From assembly GCF_964204645.1 (NCBI RefSeq), contig NC_134029.1:11770850-11834849 (forward strand): a stretch of DNA of 64,000 bases. The letters run 5' to 3'. Of this stretch, positions 53,485 to 64,000 are shown one piece after another (position 1 is the first letter of the stretch; each line of letters opens with the position of its first letter). The translations under genes were made by a program, and so were the position numbers. Origin of the DNA: Tubulanus polymorphus. Its lineage: Eukaryota; Nemertea; Palaeonemertea; Tubulaniformes; Tubulanidae. The notes under the pieces were generated by a model that did not search any database, was not told where the DNA came from, and worked only from the letters and a program-made list of their open reading frames with translations.

Positions 53485-53862
53485 AATATCAATCATATTC
53501 AATATCCACCAATAATCATCATCATCTTTCTTAACATTTTTCATATCAATTAAATCTCCTTGCCACTGTTGATCTACATAACTTACCATAGTTTTACGAG
53601 TTTTATATTTTCTAACAATTTTTTTATGTGTTGTATATGTTGGCTGTTCTAACATAAAATCATTTATATCTTTATATTTAACTAAATTTTGTGGGATTAT
53701 CTTATCTAATTTATCTTGTTTTACTTGACGCCATATATTTTTGGTAGAAGAATAAGCAACCGAACTCTCAGGGTTGTAATATAAATTTCTTAAATATTGT
53801 TCTTTAGTATTAGGAGTTTTTTTACCACCCATTTATATATCGTTAATTTTAACTTAATATTT

Positions 53863-55111
53863 CTAATATTGAATACTATCTAATTGAGAATTTATAATAT
53901 TTAATTGCGCGTCAGATATAAAATAATTGTGCATTTTGAAATTTTTGATTCCTTTCTTCTTTTTCATGAATAATTGTATCCCATCTTTAGTATTCTGCAG
54001 CTTTTTTTCCAGAACCATGTAATGAATTATCCTCTGTTGTTCTTAAATCTAACCATAGTGCATATTTATTACCGGTATAATAATCAATTTGATTAATATT
54101 ACAATTTTCAGATGATTTTATTTTTTCATTCATAAAATGTTTTCTAATTTCTGGCCATTGATCTATCATTCTCATTCCTAGACAAAATATTTTATTTGCT
54201 ATACCTTCAATTGGTTTTTCTACTTTTGATATTTCAGGATTATAATAATCATCAACATTTATTGCGCCATTAGAATATGTTGCAATGGTAAAAAATATCA
54301 ATGCGCCGTTTATAGATCTTCTTGGGAAGTTAATATTCTCATTAATTACTTCATCATTTGCATTAATAGTTACAGTTTTAAATTTATCAATATAATCATA
54401 TAATAATGAAAATCCTTGATTGTATTGAGTTTGAATCATGCTAGCAATATGTTCATCAGTTACTGAATCATATTCTAAACATATATTCGATAATTTATAA
54501 CCCATATCTTTAACAACGCTAGATAAAACAATTTCATTAACGGGAGCAAATGTTATTTCGAATATAATATCTTCTTGAATTGCGTATTTATATAAAGGTG
54601 CATTATTATTTATCAATTCAAAATCTAATGGAATTTTATGTTTGCTTCCATAAATCTTTTTGATCAAATTATCTGCGGTACGAGTTACTATTGCGTCATT
54701 AGCTCCTGATCTTAATTTATTTTGGTTTTCTGATAGGATGATTTGAAATATAATATTATTTCTATTTTCTTTAGTTAACCATAAATCTTTGTAATGCATA
54801 AATAAATTATAATCATCTAATGAGAAAACTGTTTCCGGGCCAATCTTTTTAGTTAATTTTTTAATCAAATATCTTCCAACATTATCAACAACATAATTAT
54901 TATTATTACCATTTACATTTATATCAGCCGATAAATAAATACTATTTGGAACATAAAAAGTATTTTGATTTAATCTCGGGATTCTTACATATAAAGTTTC
55001 ATCAGGATTAATATTAGAAGGATTATGAGTAATTATATGATGAGATCTTTCTGCTTTAATAGCATTAGATATTCTTGAATTCTTAGAAGGATTGATATAA
55101 CTCCCACTCAT
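53863..55111 (-). pseudogene. Putative major capsid protein (copy C), frameshift near the end
   Basis: The relative of 25335-26584, open for 374 aa. The last about 40 residues follow in another frame after an A-run near 54003. The first 40 residues match copy B almost exactly (SYINPSKNSRISNAIKAERS). Additional conserved blocks are VGRYLIKKL, HYKDLWLTKENRNN, NINFPRRSINGALIFF and YALWLDLRTTEDNSLHGSG. Only homopolymer frameshifts, in different places, disrupt B and C. Capsid role as for copy B, by family resemblance. Start TTAAATAAATG, as in B. Confidence 0.6.
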
Positions 55112-55131
55112 TTATTTAACAAAAAAATTAA

Positions 55132-55345
55132 TTATTTATTTTGTATCATATTCACTAACCCAAAAATAATTGCACTTACAACTGTAATTAAAAATAAAAT
55201 AACATGTTCAGCAGCAAAGTTAAGAATATTCCCAGCAGATTTTAAAACAAAACCCACAATCGATGCAATAACACCAGGTAAAGCTGCAGCAGATTTTTTA
55301 GATAGTTCCCATAAATATTTTGCTAATTTTTTTAAACCATCCTTA
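55132..55345 (-). pseudogene. Hydrophobic tail segment without start codon (copy C)
   Basis: Equivalent to 26604-26819 (ELSKKSAAALPGVIASIVGF is identical in its core). There is no ATG. Upstream the frame runs into codons matching the end of the 493-aa protein of copy B, so it reads as the carboxy-terminus of that larger protein. Confidence 0.65.
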
Positions 55346-55445
55346 ACTTTATCTTGTATAGAATTATTATATTTTTATTAAAATCTATTGCAGGAATATT
55401 ATATTTAATTGATTTATTATATTGGAAAGCTTTTGGAAACCCCAT
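55346..55445 (-). pseudogene. Deletion scar: remains of the 441-aa and 493-aa genes
   Basis: About 25 starting codons of the 441-aa gene (FPKAFQYNKSIKYNIPAIDF) are joined near 55370 to the final codons of the 493-aa gene. About 2.8 kb present in copy B (26850-29590) is missing. Confidence 0.75.
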
Positions 55446-55461
55446 TTATATAATTAAAAAA

Positions 55462-55899
55462 TTAATAATTTATTAATTCTTTTAATAATTTATCTTGTTC
55501 TTCAACTGTAATATTACCATTTAAACTTATTATATAATCTAGTGTATTTTTTAATTTATTAATTTCTTTTATATTAGATTTAATTTTTTCTTTATTACTT
55601 TTTATATTTAATTTTGAACTCATACCAGTTAAAACACTTGATGATAATCCTAGCACGCCAATTGATATAGCTAAAGGTGTTAATGGACTGAATATTGCTA
55701 AAAATGTTATTACAGAACTAATTGTAACTGAACCACTGATAATAAAATAATATATAATTTTACTTTTTAAATATTTTTTCTTTTTTATCTTTAAGTCACT
55801 TTCAAATTCTAATATTTGTTTTTCTAAATATTTTTTTGATTTAGTTTTATTTATATCATGAGGAATAATATCAATATTATCAACTTTATCATCTATTTA
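55462..55899 (-). pseudogene. 144-aa two-pass membrane protein (copy C), start codon lost
   Basis: The frame is open and matches copy B (29673-30107) over its length, including FSPLTPLAISIGVLGLSSSV and KLNIKSNKEKIK. The ATG is ATA here (AATAGATGATAAAG). The next Met is far inside, so an intact product is unlikely unless another start is used. Confidence 0.7.
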
Positions 55900-55915
55900 T
55901 TTAGAAAAGAAATTA

Positions 55916-56338
55916 CTAATTAGTAAATTTATATGCTACAAATAAAACAATAACAGTTCCACCTAAAATCCATATTATTTCATATTCCTGTTGTTCTTTA
56001 CTTGGTGTATAATAATCTGATAATTTAGATTTGTATAGATGTAATTTTTCTTTATTGGTTACCGCGTTATATAAACTCATTGCATCATCGACTGATTGAA
56101 AATCTCTATGTGAAATCTTCTGATCATATAATTCTTTGTTAATATAATCCATGTAATTTTGTCTCTTTTCTCTATATTCTTCTGCTGCTTTATTGTATTT
56201 CTCTAATGCTAAGTTATGTCTTTTTTGTTCTGATAATGAACCACTTTTATCAATATGCTTAAATAAATAACCACCACATGTAAATGCTAAAGCGTTAACA
56301 ATTGCCGATCCTATAATAGTTATAATTGCAGAAGCCAT
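55916..56338 (-). CDS. 140-aa membrane protein with central helix (copy C)
   Basis: An intact homologue of 30129-30551 and one of the few undamaged genes of copy C. There are hydrophobic stretches at both ends (AIITIIGSAIVNALAFTCGG and IIWILGGTVIVLFVAYKF) and the helical middle KYNKAAEEYREKRQNYMDY is unchanged. Differences from B are mostly conservative. The start motif ACTAAATAAATG matches B. Function unknown; virion membrane component is inference from the neighbours. Confidence 0.72.
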   Translation of the reverse strand: MASAIITIIGSAIVNALAFTCGGYLFKHIDKSGSLSEQKRHNLALEKYNKAAEEYREKRQNYMDYINKELYDQKISHRDFQSVDDAMSLYNAVTNKEKLHLYKSKLSDYYTPSKEQQEYEIIWILGGTVIVLFVAYKFTN

Positions 56339-56365
56339 TTATTTAGTAAAATAATTACGCATTTA

Positions 56366-56583
56366 TATAGGAAGAATATATTTTTGTTTTTCCAAATAAT
56401 CAATTGTTAAATTAGATAAAGTAACTGCTAACGTTAATTTTAAAATATCATTTATATCAAATCTATCAACATTAACACTTCCCATTTTAAATACTTTTTT
56501 AATACCATTGTATAACCAACAGTTCCCACTGATAATAATGCTCCATTATATAAACCAGTTATTATCCACTTATTATCACTCAT
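56366..56583 (-). pseudogene. 73-aa small hydrophobic protein (copy C), frameshifted
   Basis: The counterpart of 30576-30797. WIITGLYNGALL at the start and LAVTLSNLTIDYLEKQKY at the end are in different frames, with a one-base change near 56505. The start motif GATAAATAAATG is intact. Confidence 0.6.
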
Positions 56584-56940
56584 TTATTTATCAAAACAAT
56601 TACTATCTTCAAAATATGTATTTATCTTAGTTATAATTATTTCAACATTTATAGAATCATTAGTTTCATTTTCATATATTTCAGTTATTATTCTTTTAAT
56701 ATCATCAATGGTAAAATCTTCATCTAATTCATAAAATCTTAAAGATTCTCTAATTAAATTAGTAATCTTTTCTACATTTAAAGTTTCTTTATCTATTGTT
56801 TTTTCAAACTCAAATGTTGTTTCATTAGAAAATGCAATATTTTTAATATGTGTAATTACATCAGTAATGTTAAATTTCATTTCTTTCTCATGTTTAAAAT
56901 CAAATCCAAAACATATACTCGGTCCTACTGTTATATTCAT
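56584..56940 (-). CDS. 118-aa conserved protein of unknown function (copy C)
   Basis: An intact homologue of 30832-31155, with the first 20 residues identical (MNITVGPSICFGFDFKHEKE). It is acidic, soluble and 11 residues longer than in B (TYFEDSNCFDK at the end), because B stops earlier. The start is TATAAATATG, slightly altered from the usual motif. Confidence 0.65.
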   Translation of the reverse strand: MNITVGPSICFGFDFKHEKEMKFNITDVITHIKNIAFSNETTFEFEKTIDKETLNVEKITNLIRESLRFYELDEDFTIDDIKRIITEIYENETNDSINVEIIITKINTYFEDSNCFDK

Positions 56941-56958
56941 ATTTATATAGTGAAAAAA

Positions 56959-57706
56959 TTACTCTTTACATCTTATAATTAATTCATAAATTACAGGAAA
57001 ATTATTTAAATCAATTAAATATCCATCATGATTTCTAAGTTCTAATCTAAAATTATTAAAATGAGGAATGCATGGTTTGAAATCACATTCTATTAAATTA
57101 TAATTTATTTGAGTTCCAAATTGTTTAACATTTTTAGTGGTAAAATATTTAGTATACTAGAACTACAAATTGTTTCTTTAGTTGCTTCGAATGTTTTTGT
57201 AGGATCGATTAAATTGCAATAAATATATAAGTGTGTAAAAGGTATTATATTTGAGATGCCTTCTGCGCTTCCAGTAACTGTAAGCGGTTTAATTCCTAAC
57301 ATTTTAGCCATTGGTTTGTTTACCATAAATTTATGTTGTTCATCTTTATTCTTATCATATTAGTACTATCAATTTTATTAAATTTAATTTCAAATACAGA
57401 AGTGCCCCCGATTTTCAACCGAGCTCTTCTATTAATTTCCTGCGCTAATGATTCTAAATTATATAATCCTGGTTTTAAAAATAGATGAAACCATTTATCT
57501 TTATTTCTCATATAAATCATAAACCCTCTATGTTCAAAAGTTTTATCCGATATATTACAAAAAGAATTACATAAACTTACATTTACTAATTTTAAATCAA
57601 CACAATTCTTAAATTCTCTATCTAATTGTACTAGTAAATTATGTGATTTAGAATTTAACAGTTTTCTAGAATCAACAAATATTCTATATTCTTTTACTTC
57701 ACCCAT
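56959..57706 (-). pseudogene. Putative penton-like minor capsid protein (copy C), frameshifted
   Basis: The relative of 31172-31927. The amino-terminal frame 57320-57706 has LKLVNVSLCNSFCNIS and WFHLFLKPGLYNLESL. A frame change near 57345 and another near 57137 (end of ILNILPLK) separate the rest. Same tentative capsid assignment as copy B. It shares a 69-bp intergenic region with the divergent zinc-finger gene. Confidence 0.55.
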
Positions 57707-57775
57707 TTATTTATAGCACAAAAAAATTACCTCTCATCACTAAAAATTAATTTTAATAGAATTTTTCCTTAATAA
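57707..57775. promoter_or_regulatory. Divergent start-motif region between penton-like and zinc-finger genes
   Basis: On the minus strand AATTTTTTTGTGC leads to TATAAATAAATG. On the plus strand TTAATTTTAATAGAA and TTTTTCC lead to TTAATAAATG. Both genes therefore carry the T-run plus AATAAATG motif, one on each strand, within 69 bp. Confidence 0.6.
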
Positions 57776-58996
57776 ATGGATGAGAAGATACCATGTGAAA
57801 TTTGTGGTGAACTTCTAAGAAAAAGTAATATGGCTCGACATATGAAAAAAACATGATAAAAATTATAAACCCCCTAAAATAAACTGCCCAAATTGTAATA
57901 AATTATTCTCAAGAAATTATGTTAAAAAACATTCAGAGAAGTGTAAAATTAATGACACAACGGTTAATGTTGATAGTAACGAAAGTAATAGTAATTCTGT
58001 TGAAGTTGAATCTGAAATTATTTGGAAAAGACCTTTCTTATTCTATGATGAGGATAATATAAAAGATTATTTCTGTGAGCCTTGTCGAATAAAATATAGA
58101 CCTGAAAAATATAGATGATTGGGAGAATAATCAATTTCGTAAAGCACATATAGATAAAATTTCTAATAAATTTGAAACTGAATTCAATGAAAGAAAAAAT
58201 AAAATATGAGAAAACGTTGCCAGATAATGAAGAAACACTTAAAAAGTTGGAAAAACAATATAATGAATTAGTTAGAAAAACATATTATTGTAAATATTGT
58301 AAATTGATTAATACAACAAGTAATTCAAATCTACATAATAGGACAATAAAACATAAAGAAAACGTAAGAAAATACCAAGAGCTTAATGAAGATCTATTAC
58401 CAAGAAATGATAGAAAAAAATGCCCACAATGTATTTATGGGCACTTAAGACAAGAAGGTCCTGTGATATTTTGTAATGAATGTGGATGGCAAAGGAATTT
58501 ATGGGGTGATGAAAAAACTAGAGATATTCTTATAGAACCAAAATCAAAATATCTAGATGAAATTTTTAAGATATTTGCTATGGAAGATCATACACCAGAA
58601 TATAAGCAATGGCTTGAAAAAATGAAAATGATAGAAAATAAAAATGGTGAAATAACGAAAAAAGATATCATAAAAACAATTATTCCATCAACATTGAAAA
58701 TGTATTTATATCTATTATTTAACGATTATCATAAAAAACCTAAATTAACAGAAGAAGATATGGAAAATATAAAAGAAACATTCAAAAAAATATTAAGATA
58801 TTATGTGGATAATAGAATAACAGATTTAATTAATTATGAATTCTTTATAAATAAGATTGTTAATTTTTTAAACATCGATATTATAATTCCATTTGATGAA
58901 TTAACAAACAAAAAGAAACAAAGAGAGCGAGATGAAATGTGGTACAATATAGAACTTTATTTAAATGAGAAAAATGAAATGGAAGAACCTAAATAA
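57776..58996 (+). pseudogene. Multi-zinc-finger protein gene, present only in copy C
   Basis: It has no homologue in copy B. The first short frame has CEICGELLRKSNMARHMKK (C2H2-type). After a frame change near 57850 come CPNCNKLFSRNYVKKHSEKC and a CEPC pair. After another change near 58110-58170 the 274-aa frame (58172-58996) shows CKYCKLINTTSNSNLHNRTI and a zinc-ribbon pair CPQC ... CNEC, then Lys-rich helices. About four zinc-binding sites suggest nucleic-acid binding. The breaks are in A-runs and may partly be assembly errors. It is read away from the penton-like gene and toward POLB. Confidence 0.6.
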
Positions 58997-59055
58997 TTAA
59001 ATAAAAATGAAGAAACCAGTAGTGATTTCGAGTATGATGATATTGATATTATGTT

Positions 59056-62000
59056 TTAATAACCATAAGGTAATGTTTTTATTCCATCACCCAAAATATA
59101 TCTTTTATCACCGAATGGATTTAAACTAGTTTTTTCAACTTCATTAATGTACATCTTGTGATCTTCTGATCTTAAACAATTCATTTTATGTTTCATTACA
59201 AATGAGTTATATAAACACTTTATATAATCTTGAAATTCTATATGTTTATCAACCACATGTTTTGTTATTCCATTTAACTTTTTAGCTTCATGATCTTTTG
59301 TTCTATAACTATACATTTTACTTCTTATCCCAACAAATTCAATCATTTCATCGCCCCCTAATTCATCTTTAAACTTGCCAGGAATCTTTTTACTATCGTT
59401 GCTAAATAGTTCATGATCTTTGGGATAATTGCTAAAATCAAAATGATGTTTTGATGTTTTTAAGTCTTTTGTTATGTCATTTGTCTTGATGTTTAGTATG
59501 TACGCATCAGTATTCCGGGCGATTAATGGAAATCCACAGTTAAATGTGCCATATTCAGTTGACAAATCATAAACATAATCTGATGGGTTATATATTTCGA
59601 ATAAATCTTTAAATTCTTCAGTTATTTCTTTTTCTGTATGCCTTAGATTAAAACAATTTGGCATAGATTTAATCAATCCAATATTCATATTAAAACCTAA
59701 TGAATTACATAAAGGATTCAATCCTGATATACCAACTTTTCCTTTTTGTACAAATGTTATTACTGGAGAACTCGTAAATTTTTTAGCACCATCAGCTGCG
59801 TAGAATCCAATGAAGAACCATTTTCTTAAATTATCTTTTGCATTTAATACATAATCTGGAACTATCTTTTCTTTTTTTGGAAGTATAACTTTTAACTATT
59901 GCATGAATATAGAATTCGTCATTATATTTTATAGCAAAATCTTTAGGGTTATTCACGAGTATTCTATAAACTGCTGATGATTTCACAACATCCATGATTC
60001 TAAATGTTTTATGTGAATAAACTTCTTCACAGTATTTCTTTATTCTTTCTAATAATTTCAAATCTTGATTACATAAATACCAACAATATTTATTGCCACT
60101 TACATAATTATACACACCTGCTGAACCATCACCCATGAAAAATCCTTTAATAAAATATTCTTTTTCTTCTAATGTTTCAGGTTCTATATTATAAGTATTA
60201 TCAATTATTTCATCAAATGACATATGATCCATTCTTTGGAAAAATCTTTTATGTAATAATTCATCTCCAATTTTTATATCAGTTGGTTTTATTTCATCAC
60301 CATTTCGTTTAATTAAACTATGATCTTCTGTAACATCTACAAACCCTAATTTAGTTCTAACTCTATAAATCTTTTTATTTGTTTTATGCCTAATTATATT
60401 CTTTAATTTTTTCCATCCATTTCTTGTCCAAACATCCATTAATCCATTTAATTGTATTAACTCTTTTTTACCATATAAAATATAAGATTTATTTTGTTTT
60501 GGAATTATTTCTGAAATTCTTCTTATCAATATTTTATCATTACATTTTAATAATTTTGGGGTGTCAGCTGTTACAGAATCAAAATATAAGATTACTATAT
60601 GTTTTTCCCTAAAAAGTGGTTGTAAAACATTATAATAAAATCATACATTAATAATTTTGATATTTCTAAAACAGTTGAACCAATGAATATAGGTTTATTA
60701 AATTTCATTGACGTTCTTTTTAATTTTACCGCGGTTAAATAATCTTCAAATCTTTTATTTCCTAAATGTCTAGGACTTGATTGTAAATGTCCTAATCGTT
60801 CAGAATTATCTACTAATTCAATATCATTTCTATTTCTAATATTTTCACATGTTTAACCATAAAAACTATTATTCATTAATTTGAAGAAATCTTTTTCAAA
60901 ATCTGTTTTTGATATGGTTCTCTGTTGAGTATTAAAATCTACATATTTTTCTAACCACTTCGATTGATTAAATTCAATATATCTATGTACTTTATTTGAT
61001 TTCATTCCTTGTTTTAGATAAAATTTTAACATTCTATAATGAACAATATAATTATATTTATCATTTTGTGTTAATATCAATTTTTTTGTAAAAACATGAT
61101 CTTTTGATTTTATTTTCTTCTGGTATTCACTTAAATAATTATCACCTACGGTTAAATGTTCTGGGCAATATGGTAAATTTCTTGTTTTAAACTTTATGTC
61201 ATCAGGATATTCTAAATCAAAAACAAAGAAATAACCAATCGGTGCTTCATCTTCTAAACTCATAATTGCGCTTTCCCAATTAGTTTTATCATCATTTTCA
61301 ACTTCTGTTAATATAAACTTTTTGTATGGTTGAGGTTGCATCATTGCCCAACCATATAAATTATTGGCGTCATTATATAATAATTTGTATTCATCATTTG
61401 CTTTAAAATACCTATCTCCCATAACACCACTAATTCCACCTCTAATTGATTTTTCAAATAATAAAACCATGTCTGGTTCTTTTAATAAATCTAATTCTAC
61501 ATTTGTATATTTCAAACCACATTGCCAAGTTAAACCAGGACTTGAATAACAATAACAGGGATCAACATTAAAATGATTCAAATTAACTTCTCTAAATTTT
61601 TCAAATATATCAGCCAATATCATAACATCTGATTTTAAGTATAAATCTACTAATTAACCATGATTTTTTATCTTAAAGTGATTCCAAATATTTAATGTTC
61701 TATTAAACACTTCATCTTTCACATACTCCTCTTTTAATTGATCATAAAATTGTTCTTTCAATAATTCTGTTACATTAAAATCATCATGTGTTTTATAAAA
61801 TGAATAAGGAATTGCGCCTTTATATCTCAATAATTTAAAATCTTGGTCATTTGGATAATATTGTCGAGTTATTATAAAATCATTATCAACTAAACGTTTT
61901 GCTAAATTATCTAATAAACTTGCTAGAAATCTATAAGAATCTAAAAATCTAATGCAACCAAATTGAAATAAAATATACTTTTCGGATGTCTTAGCTAATA

Positions 62001-64000
62001 GTTTAAAATCTTATTTTCTTACATTTGTACCATTCATAGCATTATATTCTTCTATTTCTTGATTAATTGCGCCCAATTTTCCCGATAATTGTTTTATAAA
62101 TAGATGGGTATCATAGCCCGATAAATTATGAAATAATTTTGGTACGAAATTAACTTTCTTAGCTTGTAAATTACAATCTTCATGAGCAGCTCCACGATAT
62201 TTTGAATTTAAATGATCATGATCTCTAACTTTTTCATCAAATGAATAAAAACGTTTTTCACAATAACAACAATGAATTGCATAATTAAAATCAATTTCAT
62301 CTTCTTTTGTCATAACTATTCTTTTATTTTTGTTTAATAATTTTGCAAAATCACTTTCTATTTCAATTATTTTGTTACAAAAATCATTAAACTCCATCTT
62401 CACCTCTAAGAGAAATATATTGACTTTCATATAATTCAGGATAATTTGATTTTATGTAAATTCCATAAGCAGCAGCTCTTTGATGAACTTTTTTAATTGT
62501 GTTTATAATTGGTGGATCTTGAATTATGTCTTCATTTAATTCATTTCCTTTATCCATTGATTTTAAAAATTGCTTTTTATTGTATATTTCTTTTCTATAT
62601 TGATCAGTTAATTCTTTATTCAACGATTCAAAATCCCCATAAATTACAAATGGAACAATATTTTTAAATTTATGATTAGTAAATTTCAACTTACAATCTT
62701 TTTTTGTTGGCATTATCAATTTACAAAAAATCTTTATTATCACATAATTCTTTATGTTTTAATAATGTATTCTCAGTCATAAATTTAGATAAACATTTTC
62801 TAAATAGATAAATTTTATGATGATGATCACTTTCTGTTCTAAAGAATAAATCAATTTGTTTTAACCACATATAATGTTCATTTTCATCTTTTTTGTAATG
62901 TAACAAATCTATAGCATTTTCATCATCATCATATTCTGTTAGATATAAAGCTTCTAATGTATAATCTTTAATATTTACACCTTTTGTCTTTGGTAATTGC
63001 ATTAATTCAAATACATTTATTTTTAAATTATTAACTTTTTCTATTTTAGGAATCATCTTTATAGTTACTGGATATTGATCAATTTTATATAATGTTTCAC
63101 ATTTCCGGTAATTTGTTATTCTAAATCTATGCGTAATATTTTCTGTTGGGTGTAAGCAACTAATAATTGACCATAGCAAACATGTATTATCTTCATTTTG
63201 AACATTTATTACTGCTTTTGTTGTAAATGGTAATTTGATATAACTTGATGCTTTAATATCCTTTTCTGTTGTAAAGTTTGAATCATTTTTAAACATTGTT
63301 TTACTTTTTGATGTTTTATTCATTTTTGTATTATAAACATTTAAATCTAAAAATATAATTTCATTCAATGTTAAACCAGAACCCTCAAAATATCTTTCTT
63401 CAATATGACGTTTAAATTCTTAAAATATTTTTTCTAACTTTTCGTTTATTTGTGTTTTTGAAATTATTTCTTCAGAGAGTGTTTGAATATTATAATCCAT
63501 TTTCTCTTCTGACTTTAAAAAACTTACTTTCCCAGAGATACTTATACAGAGATATTAATTAACATCTGTTATCAAATCTAGTATTTTTCCATTATTTCAT
63601 TAAATTTACTATAATCTTTTATTGTTGTACCTTTAAAAAATCTAAATATAATGGCTGCAGGACCAATTTTACTATGTAATGTTTCTAAAATTTCAATTGT
63701 ATCTTTTATTTCTAGTGAATCGATATAATTTCTAACATTTTCCATGTAAGGTTTATTTGAAATGGATTTAGTTTTTGAAGTTGGTTTTTTTACTTGTTGA
63801 GGTTTATCATCGAAATAATCTATTCCTAAAACATTATTACTCAAATTTTGATGGTGTTTTTGTGATTTGATATGTCTTTTATAATTCCTTTTTACTATAA
63901 ATTCATTACAAACTTCACATTTTATTTCATCCACATTCATATCATCTAATCGTTCTTTTCTTTCATTGGAATTTTCTGAAGTTTCAAAATCTATAACATT
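59056..64000 (-). pseudogene. POLB: Protein-primed type DNA polymerase B with intein (copy C), cut by window edge
   Basis: Same architecture as copy B: finger (CEVCNEFIVKRNYKRH, about 63895), AVINVQNEDNTCLLWSIIS, IYGDFESLNKE (about 62620), Cys/His block (CYCEKRF, RDHDHLNSKYRGAAH), motif A (YNDANNLYGWAM, about 61345-61380), motif B LMNNSFYG (about 60855-60880), and motif C split by an intein at 59512-60577. After the intein the residues read TDAY, with Ala for the usual Ser. Breaks include TAA in motif B's downstream helix (60856), TAA near 61656, and frame changes near 60630 and 62400 and before 63400. The start is beyond the window: the frame is open to 64000. Confidence 0.88.
59512..60577 (-). 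other. Intein with LAGLIDADG homing endonuclease in the DNA polymerase
   Basis: Inteins excise themselves from a host protein and often carry a homing nuclease. It starts with Ser1 (SVTADTPKLLK, block A) directly after YFD of motif C. Block B is VTEDHSLI (T83, H86), preceded by KKIYRVRTKLGFVDVTE. The nuclease motifs are YFIKGFFMGDGS (about 141-152) and FFIGFYAADGAKK (about 250-260). Block F is VYDLSTEYGTFNCG, and the end is LIARN followed by extein Thr (TDAY). The size of about 355 aa is typical. The penultimate residue is Arg rather than the usual His. One frame change in an A-run near 59870 breaks the frame as assembled. The insertion position is the well-known polymerase motif C site (YGD|TDS). 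Confidence 0.87.

Larger units (their letters stand above)
49798..53832 (-). pseudogene. INT: Retroviral-type integrase (copy C), split by a 3-kb transposon
   Basis: The amino-terminal part (53485-53832) ends ...YWWILNMIDI at the insertion and carries the first catalytic Asp (QWQGDLIDMK). The remainder (49798-50505) resumes with FSRYVWSFPLYR and has the second Asp (KIQFDDGKEF) and the Glu (AVVERFN), then RTRMWKYF and a chromodomain-region start. The transposon thus lies between catalytic residues one and two. A further frame change sits at an A-run near 49955. Unlike in copy B, all three catalytic residues and the MWKYF tryptophan are intact in the pieces. Confidence 0.85.
44142..64000. mobile_element. 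Polinton/Maverick-type element, copy C (rearranged, runs off window)
   Basis: The terminus AGTAATAGGG at 44142 with its inverted partner ending CCCTATTACT at 45498 leads into CTTAAAATATT, as in copy B. Genes: HNH (plus), 117-aa relative (plus), TM and 200-aa relatives, ATPase, INT, MCP, hydrophobic tail, four small proteins, penton-like (all minus), a zinc-finger gene (plus) and POLB (minus, with intein). Nested insertions are at 44214-45424, about 46173-47700 and 50506-53484. The right terminus is beyond position 64000. Confidence 0.82.

Noticed and set aside
59831-60529. Free-standing homing endonuclease gene inserted in POLB
   Set aside because: The frame continues upstream into polymerase motif C without a start, and splicing blocks are present at both ends, so an intein is the better reading.

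Overview
The window is AT-rich DNA from an invertebrate animal nucleus. A marine mollusc is my best guess, from the mix of BEL/Pao, Penelope-like, Harbinger-like and Polinton elements and the lack of compact host genes; the phylum is inference. No intact host gene was found. Almost everything recognisable is mobile DNA, much of it nested.

Layout. 1-12 kb: a decayed Harbinger transposase (1-1196, minus); fold-back and tandem repeats; a truncated Polinton DNA polymerase fragment (copy A, 2650-5240); a broken SWIM/YqaJ gene (6370-10126) split by a 1.8-kb transposon that itself holds a 0.85-kb transposon; a small MITE; and an internally deleted BEL/Pao copy. 11.8-36.7 kb: a nearly complete Polinton/Maverick-type element (copy B, about 17.7 kb without its insert) encoding packaging ATPase, retroviral-type integrase, HNH endonuclease, C2H2 protein, putative major capsid protein, a putative penton-like minor capsid protein, several small membrane proteins and a protein-primed type DNA polymerase B. 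A 7174-bp BEL/Pao retrotransposon (18102-25275, identical 5-bp target duplications) sits inside its C2H2 gene. 36.7-44.1 kb: repeat-rich DNA with a 5'-truncated Penelope-like element carrying a hammerhead-like motif. 44.1-64 kb: a second, rearranged Polinton (copy C) that runs off the right edge.

How the genes fit together. Both Polintons have the replication (POLB), integration (INT), packaging (ATPase) and capsid genes of a virus-like transposon. Most genes start at a shared AT-rich motif ending in TAAATG or a close variant, after a T-run, like a single late-type promoter class. The gene block MCP / hydrophobic protein / small membrane proteins / penton-like is collinear in B and C. HNH, the 117-aa gene and the TM/200-aa/ATPase/INT block are shuffled and inverted.

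Most notable: the copy C DNA polymerase is interrupted exactly within catalytic motif C (YFD|TD) by an intein with LAGLIDADG endonuclease motifs. Copies A and B have the uninterrupted site. The left ends of both Polintons are internally palindromic (a hairpin-like inverted duplication of the terminal repeat), which is also unusual. Many genes carry frameshifts in A/T homopolymers, some of which could be assembly errors; in-frame stops, deletions and insertions show that both copies are decayed.
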